Source: Prochlorococcus sp. HOT208_60m_808M21 (lineage in GTDB: Bacteria > Cyanobacteriota > Cyanobacteriia > PCC-6307 > Cyanobiaceae). From it: a stretch of DNA of 62,821 nt. The stretch covers positions 1 to 62,821 of the forward strand of contig MWOX01000124.1 of the NCBI GenBank assembly GCA_002026005.1, read 5' to 3'. The stretch's first letter is position 1; every line of letters begins with the position of its first letter. The position numbers and the translations under genes were made by a program. Under the pieces are notes generated by a model. The model ran no database searches. It was not told where the DNA came from and saw nothing but the letters and a program-made list of their open reading frames with translations. Below are positions 1 through 9,038 of this stretch, piece after piece.

Positions 1-1001
1 TAATACTTCTTATACATTTTTATTTTTAATTTCTCTTCCCTTCCATTTTTGCTTCTTAATATGAGTCTAATTATATAATTCATGATTTTGGAAGGCATAA
101 AATAACCAATGAATTCATATGTAGATAAATTTTTACTTTTATGGGTTGAACTAATTAAATATAAGTCGGCTAATTCTAATGAAACTTTATTTAGATCATC
201 TATTATCTTTTCATTTTCACCTGATCTCGAGCTTAATCTTTTATTAGAACCGTATAGTACGTGGTTGTATAATCCTTTTTTGACTAAGCAAATATTATTA
301 GACTTTTTTAATACATAGCAATTGAATAAAATATCTTCTAACTGATTCATAGTCTCATCAAAAAATATATAATTACTTTTTATTAAACTTAATTTGATTA
401 ACCTGCCCCAGCAATGTTCAAATAAACAATATTCTCTAGTATGTTTGCAATAAACCTGAAGATAATCCTGAAGAAATGATTTTTTGGAAAAAGATTTATT
501 CTTTATGCCACATAAATTTGTTTTTTTTATAATTTTTTTATCTATTTTTCTTACTTGATTATGAAGGCTTACAACATAATCTGGAAAGGACTCTTTTTGG
601 GAAGTCTCAATTAATTCAGACAAACAAAAATTCTCAAGATAATCATCAGAATCCATAAAAAAAATATAATCACTTTTTGAATGGTATATTCCTAAATTTC
701 TAGCTTTGCTTGGACCTCCTGAAGATGAATTCAAGCGAATTTTCTTTATAGGTAAGGTTTCTTTTTTTTCAAAATCAGAGACTTTTTTAAAACTATCATC
801 TGTAGAACCATCATCTATATAAATAACTTCATTAAATTTGAAGTCTAATTTTTGATTAACTATTGAATTTAAAGCTCTATCAATTGTATTTGAGCAATTA
901 TGACCTGGAATAACAATTGATACTGAGTATTCTTGCTTCAAAAATATTGATATATATTTAATATTATTATATGCTAATGTAGGGAAAATTTTAATTTCCA
1001 T
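1..1001 (-). CDS. Glycosyltransferase family 2, C-terminal end cut off by window edge
   Basis: Reading the minus strand from an ATG at 1001 gives at least 333 codons without a stop, so the gene continues left of the window. The N-terminal third is a GT-A glycosyltransferase: VSIVIPGHN near residue 24, a DDGST nucleotide-binding motif near residue 60, and DSDD at 117-120, the metal-binding DXD-type motif. This predicts a cytoplasmic enzyme transferring a sugar from a nucleotide sugar to a lipid-linked or surface glycan acceptor. Donor and acceptor cannot be told. About 22 residues precede the first GT2 strand, longer than usual. The ATG overlaps the ATG of the divergent gene inside CCATGG at 998-1003, so one of the two starts is probably elsewhere. 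Confidence 0.85.
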   Translation of the reverse strand, partial: MEIKIFPTLAYNNIKYISIFLKQEYSVSIVIPGHNCSNTIDRALNSIVNQKLDFKFNEVIYIDDGSTDDSFKKVSDFEKKETLPIKKIRLNSSSGGPSKARNLGIYHSKSDYIFFMDSDDYLENFCLSELIETSQKESFPDYVVSLHNQVRKIDKKIIKKTNLCGIKNKSFSKKSFLQDYLQVYCKHTREYCLFEHCWGRLIKLSLIKSNYIFFDETMNQLEDILFNCYVLKKSNNICLVKKGLYNHVLYGSNKRLSSRSGENEKIIDDLNKVSLELADLYLISSTHKSKNLSTYEFIGYFMPSKIMNYIIRLILRSKNGREEKLKIKMYKKY

Positions 1002-2268
1002 GGAATATTTTGGGCACAACTTAGAAAATGTTATGTCTAATAATCCATTTGAAATTATGGATAAAGTAAAAAATGAAAAATTAAATGTTATTCTTTACGG
1101 AGCAGGTATACAATGTAGAACTTTTATTTCTTTACTAAGATTCAAAGGCGTTTTAGATGAACAGATAATTTTATTGGATTCTAATGAATCAAAAACTGGT
1201 AGAAAGTTTGAAAAGATAAAAATTTTAAATTCCAATAAAATTAATAAATTTGATCCATCTAAAAGTATCGTTTTTATAACTTGTTGTTTCCCAGCACAAA
1301 TCCTTGCCTCTGTAAAAAATGATTTTAATGTTTACAGTATTATTCCAATATATAACCAATTTAAATCATTCTTACCTGAGATAGAAATTAACAATGGTGA
1401 ATTAAAATACGAGAGAAATATTGGTGATATCACAAGGGAGTTTATTTTATATGACACTGAATTTAATAACTTATATTCCTCGATAGAAAATAAAAATTTA
1501 AGACTCAAATCTATTGATGCAGTTGTGACAGAGGGTTGCAGTCTCAAATGCAAAAATTGCTCAAATTTGATGCAGTACTATGAAAAACCTCAAATGGCTG
1601 ATTATGAGCTTTTGATAAGCTCTACGGATACTATTTTGAGTAATGTAGATTTTGTTTTTGAATGGAGAATACTTGGAGGTGAGCCCTTTATTTTTAGAAA
1701 TTTAGACAAATATCTTTTACATTTAAAAAAACATTCAAACTTTGGAAATATAATTATTTATACAAATGGAACAATATTGCCTAAACAATCATTAATAAAT
1801 GCAATTAAAGAAAGTAACTCGATTGTTGACATATCTAATTATGGTCCTCATTCGAGGAAACTTCATGAACTCACTAAGTGTCTTGAGGAAAATAATATTC
1901 CTTTTGCGTGTAAAGAACCTGAATGGACTGATTCTGGGAGGGTAACACCTACTCAAAATTTACCTCAAAATCAATTAGAGGAGAGATTTTTTAATTGCTG
2001 CACTAAAGATGTACTTACCCTTTTACATGGTTTTTTATATAGATGCCCATTCTCAGCAAATTTAATGAACCTTAGCGATCATTACCTTAATGAAAGTGAT
2101 AGGGTTTTTGTTAATAATTTTCCTGGCGTTGTAAGGGAAAAAATAAAATCTTTATATAGAGAAAAAGCATTTTTATCCGCCTGCGATAATTGTAATGGAA
2201 GAGACTATACAGTTCCATTGATACCAGTTGCGGAACAAACAAGGGAAATATTAAAATTACCAACCTAA
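1000..2268 (+). CDS. Radical SAM protein with N-terminal Rossmann-like domain and C-terminal cysteine region
   Basis: A 422-residue protein. Residues about 28-75 begin with VILYGAG and look like a small nucleotide-binding Rossmann-like module. The radical SAM core starts with C180-X3-C184-X2-C187, which should bind a [4Fe-4S] cluster and S-adenosylmethionine, followed by a GGEP motif. Further cysteines at 333, 334, 349, 395 and 398 suggest an auxiliary SPASM/twitch-type cluster. The reaction is unknown; relatives in surface-glycan clusters are poorly characterised. It is the first gene of a plus-strand cassette with a methyltransferase, phosphatase, second radical SAM protein, SDR and aldolase. 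The ATG at 1000 overlaps the divergent gene's ATG; the ATG at 1033 (MSNNPFEIMD) is an equally good start. Confidence 0.8.
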   Translation: MEYFGHNLENVMSNNPFEIMDKVKNEKLNVILYGAGIQCRTFISLLRFKGVLDEQIILLDSNESKTGRKFEKIKILNSNKINKFDPSKSIVFITCCFPAQILASVKNDFNVYSIIPIYNQFKSFLPEIEINNGELKYERNIGDITREFILYDTEFNNLYSSIENKNLRLKSIDAVVTEGCSLKCKNCSNLMQYYEKPQMADYELLISSTDTILSNVDFVFEWRILGGEPFIFRNLDKYLLHLKKHSNFGNIIIYTNGTILPKQSLINAIKESNSIVDISNYGPHSRKLHELTKCLEENNIPFACKEPEWTDSGRVTPTQNLPQNQLEERFFNCCTKDVLTLLHGFLYRCPFSANLMNLSDHYLNESDRVFVNNFPGVVREKIKSLYREKAFLSACDNCNGRDYTVPLIPVAEQTREILKLPT

Positions 2269-2306
2269 ATAATCTTTTTTAAGTTGATTGAAGGATTCTT
2301 TTAAAT

Positions 2307-3446
2307 ATGGCTTGTAGAATTTGTAACTCGAATAATCTATCTAAAATTATAACCTTATCAAAAGTTCCTAAAGCTGCTCAATATTTTGTAGATTCTCCAA
2401 ATGATAAAACTATTGATGAAATTGATTTAATTATATTGCAATGTAATAATTGCGGGCATGTTCAAACTGGCAATAAACCAGTTGATTATTATAGAGATGT
2501 TATAACAGCATCTAGTCTTTCACCATTTTTAGCTAAAGAAAGAGTACTTTACCTAAAAAAAATAATCAGAGAGAATAAAATTGAAGACCCAAGAATTATA
2601 GAAATTGGATCTCATGTTGGGAATATGGTGAAATTCATATCTGATAATATTAAATGTAAGGTTATGGGGATTGAGAATTGTGATGAATCGGTAAATAAAT
2701 CAAAAAAATTAGGAATCATCATAAAAAAAGGTTATTTATGTGAAGATGTGGAAGGAATAAAAAATGAAAAATTTAATATTGTCGTTTGTTTCAATTTTTT
2801 AGAGCATATGCCTAATCCAAGTCAGTTTTTAAATAATTTAAAATTATTTTTGGAAGATGAATCTTATGTTTATATGACAGTGCCTAGTTTAAATTTTATT
2901 GAATCTACTTCTTGTATCCATGAATTTATTTCAGATCATTTATCGTATTTTACAGAAAATTCTTTATCTAATTTATTTAAAATTAATGGATATCAAGTTT
3001 TAGATTGTAAATCTATTCATAATAAAAACGATTTAGAAATTTATGCTAGATTTTCAAGGCCTAAGAAGCTAAATTTAGATATTGCAAAATATAATTTATT
3101 AAAAGAAAAATTAAATAGTATGATCGAAATATTAAATAACCAAAATAGTAATATAGTAATTTGGGGAGCTGGTCATAGATCTTTAACTTTAATTTCTCAA
3201 ATAAACTATAAAAATATTAATTATATAGTTGATTCTGCTATTTTTAAACAAGAAAAATATGCTCCAGTAAGTCGTATAGAAATTGTAAGCCCAGATATAC
3301 TTTATTCTCTTAAAAATGTTACTCTTGTTTTGAATTTACCTGGTATTTACGGTGAGGAAGTAATTTCCAATCTCGATGAAAAAATTAAAATAAATATTAC
3401 TAATTTATATAATATTAAGGAAAATAATCTTATTAAAATTAATTAA
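2307..3446 (+). CDS. Class I SAM-dependent methyltransferase, sugar C-methyltransferase type
   Basis: A 379-residue protein with the three-part build of the TylC3/NovU group of nucleotide-sugar C-methyltransferases. There is an N-terminal zinc site (C3, C6, C46, C49), a SAM-binding core with motif I at about 97-106 (IIEIGSHVGN) and post-motif FNFLEHMPNP, and a C-terminal Rossmann-like lobe starting with IVIWGAGH near 283. The conserved HE...DHLSYF stretch, typical of the active site in this group, is present. Family knowledge predicts methylation of a carbon next to a keto group of a nucleotide-linked deoxysugar. The 4-keto product of RfbG, encoded nearby, is a plausible substrate; that link is inference. 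It starts 38 bp after the radical SAM gene and 12 bp before the HAD gene. Confidence 0.8.
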   Translation: MACRICNSNNLSKIITLSKVPKAAQYFVDSPNDKTIDEIDLIILQCNNCGHVQTGNKPVDYYRDVITASSLSPFLAKERVLYLKKIIRENKIEDPRIIEIGSHVGNMVKFISDNIKCKVMGIENCDESVNKSKKLGIIIKKGYLCEDVEGIKNEKFNIVVCFNFLEHMPNPSQFLNNLKLFLEDESYVYMTVPSLNFIESTSCIHEFISDHLSYFTENSLSNLFKINGYQVLDCKSIHNKNDLEIYARFSRPKKLNLDIAKYNLLKEKLNSMIEILNNQNSNIVIWGAGHRSLTLISQINYKNINYIVDSAIFKQEKYAPVSRIEIVSPDILYSLKNVTLVLNLPGIYGEEVISNLDEKIKINITNLYNIKENNLIKIN

Positions 3447-3458
3447 CCATATATTTTA

Positions 3459-4109
3459 ATGAATCTTCTATTTGATCTGGATGGGACCTTGATAAATAGT
3501 AAAAATGGAATTTACAATGCTTATAAATTATCTCTGGAAAATTATATAGAACCTATAGGGGAAAAAGAATTTGAGTATTATATAGGACCTACATTCTCAA
3601 ATATCTTGACAAATATTCATCCCGACTTAGATATATCGGTATCTAAAACTATTATTAGTAATTTTAGAAGATTATATGATTGTATTTATTATAAGGAATT
3701 TATCATTTATGATGGAATGGTTGATCTAATACAAAAAGTATCTACTTTTAGCCAATGTTTTATTGTCACTAATAAACCGACTAAACCATCAATTGAAATA
3801 CTTAAAAAATTAAAATTAAATTATTACTTTAAAGAAATAGTTGGGGTCAATTATTTTTCTAATATTGGATTAAGAAAAAGGGATAATATTTCTAAATTAA
3901 TTGCTAATAATAACCTTTCTAAGATTCAGACATTTTACATAGGTGATACGAAGGCAGATTTAGATGCGGCTAAACAAAATAATATTAATTTTATAGCCTT
4001 TAAAGAAGGATATTATAAATGGAAGAAATATGAATTAGTAAATACTTTTTTTTATTATAAAAAACCAAGTGATCTCTACTTGAAATTGTCGACATTAATT
4101 AATACTTAA
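3459..4109 (+). CDS. HAD-superfamily phosphatase, Gph-like
   Basis: A 216-residue soluble protein with all four HAD motifs: FDLDGT at residues 5-10 (nucleophile and acid aspartates), VTNKP (motif II), RKRDN with the motif III lysine, and GDTKADLDAA (motif IV acidic residues). Length and cap arrangement resemble phosphoglycolate phosphatase and related small sugar-phosphate phosphatases. The position between a methyltransferase and a radical SAM enzyme suggests it dephosphorylates an intermediate of the same pathway rather than 2-phosphoglycolate, but the substrate cannot be read from the sequence. The gap to the previous gene is 12 bp, consistent with co-transcription. Confidence 0.8.
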   Translation: MNLLFDLDGTLINSKNGIYNAYKLSLENYIEPIGEKEFEYYIGPTFSNILTNIHPDLDISVSKTIISNFRRLYDCIYYKEFIIYDGMVDLIQKVSTFSQCFIVTNKPTKPSIEILKKLKLNYYFKEIVGVNYFSNIGLRKRDNISKLIANNNLSKIQTFYIGDTKADLDAAKQNNINFIAFKEGYYKWKKYELVNTFFYYKKPSDLYLKLSTLINT

Positions 4110-4223
4110 ATATTTTAAATAACGTTAAAAAGCTTTTTCTTCATATCTAGATAACTTTGTTTTTTCATTTTAAAGAAATATAAATGTGCTAGTATGTGTT
4201 AAATTTTTCACCTCTTTTTTCTT

Positions 4224-5282
4224 ATGGTAACCTCCTCAGGCAGTAGTAAGAAATCTAAAATAAAACCCAGGATTTATCATCAGAAAAAAGTAGCGCTTCA
4301 AGATGCATTACCACTTGATACTCCTTTTTCTGTACATATAGATGTTTGTAGTTTATGTAATTTTAAATGTACTTTTTGTTTTCAACACGATAAGGCTGGG
4401 ATGAAAGAATCAGGTGTTAAATGGGGAATGATGGAAGTAGATACATTTAAAAAATGTGTAGATGACCTAAAAAGATTTCCTAAAAAAATAAAAAAAATAA
4501 AAATTGGGAATCATGGTGAGCCCACCATGCATCCTAATTTGCCAGAATTAGTAAAATATGCAAGAGATTCTGAAGTTGCTGATATAGTTGAGATTTTTAC
4601 AAATGGTTCAAGACTTGAGCCAAAGTTAAACCAAAAGCTTGTTGATGCTGGACTGCAGAGAATGAATATTTCAGTGGAGGGATTAACAGCTGAGAGTTAT
4701 AAAAAGGTTGCTGATTATAAAATTGATTATGAAAAATTTATAGAAAATATCCGAGACCTCTACAATAGAAAAGATGATTCCTTTTCTCTTTACATAAAAG
4801 TTGTTGATCACGCAGTAGTTAAATCTGAACCAGGTAGACCTACGATAGATTTAAGTGAGGAAGAAAAGAAATATTTCTATAAAACTTTTGGTGAAATTTC
4901 AGATGAAATGTCTGTTGAAAATATTGTTCCTCAATGGGCTGAAACAGATCAGAATGAATTAACTGACGTAGGAATGTATGGTCAGGAAATAAAATCTCTA
5001 AAGAAAGTTTGTCCATTCCCCTTTATGTATCTACATATTAATAGTGATGGAACAGTAGCTGGATGTACACTTGATTGGGCAAGAAAAGTTTTGGTAGGAG
5101 ATAGAGCTCAAAATGATCTTTATGAAATATGGAATGGTCCTGGCATGAAAGAATTAAGGTTAGGCATGTTGAGAGGTGAAAGAAATAAAATTCCTATGTG
5201 CGATACTTGTAATGCTCCTAATGTTTGTGTTATCGATAATTTAGATCCATATATGGGAGATCTTATAGAAAAGTTTAGTTAA
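4224..5282 (+). CDS. Radical SAM/SPASM domain protein
   Basis: A 352-residue protein. C45-X3-C49-X2-C52 (in the stretch CNFKCTFCFQ) is the radical SAM cluster motif, followed by GNHGEPTMHPN, the GGEP-equivalent. The C-terminal part has a SPASM-like cysteine set (CPFPFMYLHINSDGTVAGC and CDTCNAPNVC), implying auxiliary Fe-S clusters. SPASM enzymes modify peptides, sugars or cofactors by radical chemistry; the substrate here is unknown. It is only distantly similar in layout to the radical SAM gene at 1000 and is not a duplicate of it. A 114-bp gap precedes it, enough for its own promoter, and the SDR gene follows after 4 bp. Confidence 0.85.
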   Translation: MVTSSGSSKKSKIKPRIYHQKKVALQDALPLDTPFSVHIDVCSLCNFKCTFCFQHDKAGMKESGVKWGMMEVDTFKKCVDDLKRFPKKIKKIKIGNHGEPTMHPNLPELVKYARDSEVADIVEIFTNGSRLEPKLNQKLVDAGLQRMNISVEGLTAESYKKVADYKIDYEKFIENIRDLYNRKDDSFSLYIKVVDHAVVKSEPGRPTIDLSEEEKKYFYKTFGEISDEMSVENIVPQWAETDQNELTDVGMYGQEIKSLKKVCPFPFMYLHINSDGTVAGCTLDWARKVLVGDRAQNDLYEIWNGPGMKELRLGMLRGERNKIPMCDTCNAPNVCVIDNLDPYMGDLIEKFS

Positions 5283-5286
5283 TTAA

Positions 5287-6159
5287 ATGTCAGATAAATT
5301 ATTAATACTTGGATCAAGAGGTTTTATAGGTAAAAATGTCTTTAATTATTTTAATGAAAATAGTAACTATAAAACTATTGGTCTAACAAGAGATAACATT
5401 GACTTTTCTAATTCAGAAGAACTTATAAAGAAAGTAAATGAAATTATGCCCTCCGTGGTTATACATACAGCTGTATCTTTAGACAATTTTGAAAATAATA
5501 TAAAAATGTATCTTGCTTTAGAAAATATTGCAAAGGATGTTAACAAAATCCTATTAATTGGCTCTGGTGCAGAATATATCCCAAGTAGATATAAACCAAA
5601 AATGAAAGAGGATTATTTTCCTAAAAATTCTGTTTCTATAAAAGATACATATACTTTATCTAAATATACAATTTCTAGACTTCATCAAAATAATAATTTC
5701 AAAAATATTTTTAACTTAAGAGTCTTTGGTATTTACGGACCATTTGAAGATTATAAAAGAAGATTGATTTCGAATAATATTGTAAGAAATTTAAATAAGT
5801 TGCCTTTGCAATATAATAGAAATGTTGCTTTTGATTATCTGTATATAAATGACTTCAATTCAGCAATTGATAGATTCATTAAATTAAGTAATCCTAAACA
5901 CAATACTTATAATTTATGTAATGGTAAGGCTTTTAAGTTTAAAGAAATAATGAATACTATTGCTGATGTCACTGGTTTCCCTAAACATAATATTTTGTTA
6001 AATAATTCAGAACCAAGTCCCTATGAATATTCGGGAGATTCATCTTTAATTGAAAATGAAATTGGTAAAGTAGAACAAACTACTCTTTATGAGGCAATAT
6101 ACGAACTTAATTCATGGTATTCCTCGCAAAACATATCAAACTTTAAGCTTGAGGATTAG
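5287..6159 (+). CDS. NAD(P)-dependent sugar epimerase/dehydratase (SDR)
   Basis: A 290-residue extended-SDR protein. The N-terminal dinucleotide-binding motif is GSRGFIG (GxxGxxG), and the active-site pair is YTLSK (YxxxK). A serine-containing GSGAEY precedes it in the position of the catalytic Ser/Thr. Family members oxidise or reduce, epimerise or dehydrate nucleotide sugars using NAD(P)H. It is somewhat shorter than typical GalE- or RmlD-like enzymes. Placed 4 bp after a radical SAM gene and 3 bp before an aldolase gene, it very probably acts in the same unknown pathway. It might provide a CDP-sugar 4-reductase function for the nearby rfbF/G/H set, but nothing in the sequence proves this. 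Confidence 0.8.
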   Translation: MSDKLLILGSRGFIGKNVFNYFNENSNYKTIGLTRDNIDFSNSEELIKKVNEIMPSVVIHTAVSLDNFENNIKMYLALENIAKDVNKILLIGSGAEYIPSRYKPKMKEDYFPKNSVSIKDTYTLSKYTISRLHQNNNFKNIFNLRVFGIYGPFEDYKRRLISNNIVRNLNKLPLQYNRNVAFDYLYINDFNSAIDRFIKLSNPKHNTYNLCNGKAFKFKEIMNTIADVTGFPKHNILLNNSEPSPYEYSGDSSLIENEIGKVEQTTLYEAIYELNSWYSSQNISNFKLED

Positions 6160-6162
6160 AAA

Positions 6163-6957
6163 TTGGAGAATCTTTTTGACCAAATGGTCGATATCTTAAA
6201 AGTTAATAAAAAGCTTGGACAAATCGCCGTTAAAGCTGAATTTGAATCTGAAGGTACAAGAACTGAAGAGCTTATTAGGCTAAAAGAAATTTCTAATGCT
6301 GCAAAACTACCTATGGTTGTCAAAATTGGTGGATGTGAGGCTATTAGGGATTTATTAGAATGTAAAGTATATAGAATTGAAAATCTAGTTGCTCCAATGG
6401 TAGAGAGTAGCTATGCAGCTCAAAAATTTGTTAATTCACTTGAAAGGGTATTTGGGGATGAATGTTTTAGACCAAAGACTTATATTAATGTAGAGACCAG
6501 CTTAAGTTTTAATAATCTAGATTCAATATCGGATGCAATTAAGGGAAGACTCGATGGAATTGTATTCGGCAGGGTGGATTATGTTGGATCTCTTGATATG
6601 TCTAGATCTCATGTAAATGATGAGTCACTTTTAAAAGATGCCATAGATATCGCATCAAAATGCTTTGATCAAAATCTAGAATTCGTAATTGGGGGAGGTA
6701 TTTCAATTGATGCAGTGCCTTTTCTTAAAAAAGTTAAGAAAATTAGTCTCCAAAGATTTGAAACAAGAAAATGCGTTTTTAACTCAAATATTCTTGAAAC
6801 TTCATTTGTTGATTCTGCATTGAGGAATGCAGTTCTTTTTGAATTACTTTGGCTTAAAAGTAAACAAAGTTATAACAGCAAAATAACTGCTGAAGATGAT
6901 ATTAGAATCGATATGTTAGAAAAAAGGCATATTTATAACATGAATTCTTGTTCTTGA
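6163..6957 (+). CDS. HpcH/HpaI or citrate-lyase type aldolase
   Basis: A 264-residue TIM-barrel-like protein of the aldolase/citrate lyase group. Visible landmarks are VKIGG, the metal-site region VETSLSF, GRVDYVGS (acidic metal ligand after a strand), and the late glycine-rich FVIGGG. Family enzymes make or break C-C bonds with pyruvate, oxaloacetate or acyl-CoA partners using a divalent metal. The start is TTG at 6163, supported by GAGG at 6151-6154 eight bases upstream; an ATG seven codons in is the alternative. An aldolase in a surface-sugar cassette is unusual and suggests a branched or chain-extended sugar, or a non-sugar substituent. It is the last gene of the plus-strand cassette. Confidence 0.75.
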   Translation: MENLFDQMVDILKVNKKLGQIAVKAEFESEGTRTEELIRLKEISNAAKLPMVVKIGGCEAIRDLLECKVYRIENLVAPMVESSYAAQKFVNSLERVFGDECFRPKTYINVETSLSFNNLDSISDAIKGRLDGIVFGRVDYVGSLDMSRSHVNDESLLKDAIDIASKCFDQNLEFVIGGGISIDAVPFLKKVKKISLQRFETRKCVFNSNILETSFVDSALRNAVLFELLWLKSKQSYNSKITAEDDIRIDMLEKRHIYNMNSCS

Positions 6958-7172
6958 AACTCTCAAATATATTAATTCAATATGAATTTCTTCTTTCATA
7001 AAATTACTTTTAAAAAGTAACAATTAAAACGAATAAATAAATTATAAAATTCTAAATAATACTTTCATTTAGAACTATTTACTTAATCAAGTAAATACTT
7101 ATAAATTTAAAATAGAAAAAATAACCATTTATTTAACAACTTATAAAATAAATCCTACATTAAATAAAAAAA
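6958..7172. other. AT-rich intergenic stretch between convergent genes
   Basis: This 215-bp gap separates the end of the plus-strand aldolase gene from the end of the minus-strand rfbG gene. It is nearly all A and T, and no convincing open frame is visible. Transcription from both sides should end here, but no clear GC-rich hairpin with a T-run can be seen. Confidence 0.4.
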
Positions 7173-8264
7173 TTATTCATTCAAATATTCGTTCAAGTTT
7201 TCTAATGAACAATCTAAAGGTGAAATGTTATCAGAATGTACTTTCTTATACCATTTAACAGTCTTTTCAATTGTTTTTCCGAAATCCCATTTAGGAACCC
7301 AACCTAAATCTTTTTTTGATTTTTCAATTGTCAAATGGAGTGATTCAGCTTCGTGAGGTTTATTTAAATTTTTTTCAATGTAGTAATCACCTTCCCAATG
7401 CTTTAAACATTCTTCAACTAATTCTTTAACAGTTCTATTTGATTCTAACAACGGACCAAAATTGAAAGAAGTTGTAAGATTACTTCTTTTTTCTTTTAAA
7501 TTTTCTGCAAGTATTAAATAGCCTGAAAGCGGTTCTAAAACATGTTGCCAAGGTCTTGTGGAAAAAGGGTTTCTAATTTTTATCTTTTCATTATTTTTCA
7601 ATGACTTAATTACATCAGGAATTATTCTATTGTCTGCTGAATCTCCTCCTCCGATCACATTACCTGCTCTTGCACTTGCTATAGATACTAATACATCATT
7701 TGTTTTGATTTGATTGAAAAAACTTGATCTCCAAGAAGAAATCGCTATTTCACAAGCTGCTTTACTACTACTGTAGGGATCATGACCACCTAATTCATCA
7801 TTTTCTCTATATCCATAAACCCATTCTTTATTTTTATAAACTTTATCAGTAGTTATAAAAATCCCTGAACATTCTCTCTTAATTGATTTTATTGCATCTA
7901 AAACGTTTATAGTTCCCATAAGATTAGTTTCCCATGTTTGAAGTGGATCTTTATATGATTTGACTACTAAAGGTTGAGCCGCAAGGTGAAAAACTATATC
8001 AGGTTTGATTTCTTTAAAATGATTTTTCAGAGAACTTCTATCTCTAATGTCACAAACTATATGATTTAAATCTTTTTTAATTTTTAATTGGTCAAATAAA
8101 TTATGAGATCCAATAGGATCTAAGCTTATGCCATTTACTTTTGAATTCATCTTTAAAAGCCATAATGCTAACCATGAACCTTTAAACCCAGTATGGCCTG
8201 TAATTAAAACTTTTTTCCCATCCCAAAAATTTTGATCTGGCTTGTTAGGGTGAGGAATATTCAT
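7173..8264 (-). CDS. rfbG: CDP-glucose 4,6-dehydratase
   Basis: A 363-residue extended SDR that matches the RfbG family well. The signature GHTGFKGSWLALWL at residues 23-36 holds the NAD-binding glycine motif and is typical of CDP-glucose dehydratases. The catalytic pair is Y164-X3-K168 (YSSSK), with TTDK upstream. It converts CDP-D-glucose to CDP-4-keto-6-deoxy-D-glucose, the branch point to 3,6-dideoxyhexoses and branched sugars. It lies 3 bp downstream of rfbF, the preceding step, so the two form an operon. Full length for the family. Confidence 0.93.
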   Translation of the reverse strand: MNIPHPNKPDQNFWDGKKVLITGHTGFKGSWLALWLLKMNSKVNGISLDPIGSHNLFDQLKIKKDLNHIVCDIRDRSSLKNHFKEIKPDIVFHLAAQPLVVKSYKDPLQTWETNLMGTINVLDAIKSIKRECSGIFITTDKVYKNKEWVYGYRENDELGGHDPYSSSKAACEIAISSWRSSFFNQIKTNDVLVSIASARAGNVIGGGDSADNRIIPDVIKSLKNNEKIKIRNPFSTRPWQHVLEPLSGYLILAENLKEKRSNLTTSFNFGPLLESNRTVKELVEECLKHWEGDYYIEKNLNKPHEAESLHLTIEKSKKDLGWVPKWDFGKTIEKTVKWYKKVHSDNISPLDCSLENLNEYLNE

Positions 8265-8267
8265 TTT

Positions 8268-9038
8268 TTATTTCCAGCATTTCCATGGAGGGTTTTTTGA
8301 ATTCCATAATTCCTCTAAAAAATTTTTATCTTTAAGCATATCCATAGGTTGCCAGAAACCACTATGATAATAAGCTGATAATTGATCATTTTCTGCAAGA
8401 GTTTTAAGAGGTTTATCTTCCCAAGTAGATTGATCTCCATCAATCAAATCAATTACTGATGGCTCTAATACAAAAAATCCTCCGTTTATCATATTTCCAT
8501 CTCCTTTAGGTTTCTCTTGAAAAGATAATACTTTACCTCTTTCAAACTTAATTGAGCCAAATCTTCCTGGAGGTTTAACTGCAGTTAAAGTAGCTTGACT
8601 CCCTTTATCATGATGAAATTTGATAAGTTCCTTTATATTAATGTCAGCGACCCCATCACCATAAGTAAAACAAAAGGTCTCATTATTAATATATTGCGCA
8701 ACCCTTTTTAATCTACCACCTGTCATTGTATTTTCACCTGTATCTACTAATGTTATTTTCCAAGGCTCAGACTTTTTGGTGTGAATTTCCATACTATTAT
8801 CACTCATGTCAAAAGTTACATCACTGTTATGAAGAAAATAGTTAGCAAAATATTCTTTAATTACATAACCTTTATATCCACAACAAATAATAAAGTTATT
8901 AATTCCAAAGCTGCTATAGATTTTCATTATATGCCAAATAATAGGCTTTCCTCCTATCTCAATCATCGGCTTTGGCTTCAAGTGAGACTCTTCGCTGATG
9001 CGTGTTCCAGATCCCCCAGCTAAAATTACGACCTGCAT
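8268..9038 (-). CDS. rfbF: Glucose-1-phosphate cytidylyltransferase
   Basis: A 256-residue nucleotidyltransferase with the N-terminal pyrophosphorylase loop ILAGGSGTRISEES and KPKPMIEIGGKPIIWHIM, a form specific to RfbF rather than RfbA or GalU. It makes CDP-glucose from CTP and glucose 1-phosphate, the first step of CDP-linked deoxysugar synthesis. Length matches the family (about 257 residues). It is the first gene of a two-gene minus-strand operon with rfbG, and the 445-bp AT-rich gap upstream must hold its promoter. Confidence 0.94.
   Translation of the reverse strand: MQVVILAGGSGTRISEESHLKPKPMIEIGGKPIIWHIMKIYSSFGINNFIICCGYKGYVIKEYFANYFLHNSDVTFDMSDNSMEIHTKKSEPWKITLVDTGENTMTGGRLKRVAQYINNETFCFTYGDGVADINIKELIKFHHDKGSQATLTAVKPPGRFGSIKFERGKVLSFQEKPKGDGNMINGGFFVLEPSVIDLIDGDQSTWEDKPLKTLAENDQLSAYYHSGFWQPMDMLKDKNFLEELWNSKNPPWKCWK

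Noticed and set aside
109-318. Open frame of 69 codons on the plus strand near the left edge
   Set aside because: It lies entirely opposite the partial GT2 gene, which has clear family motifs; the plus frame resembles nothing.
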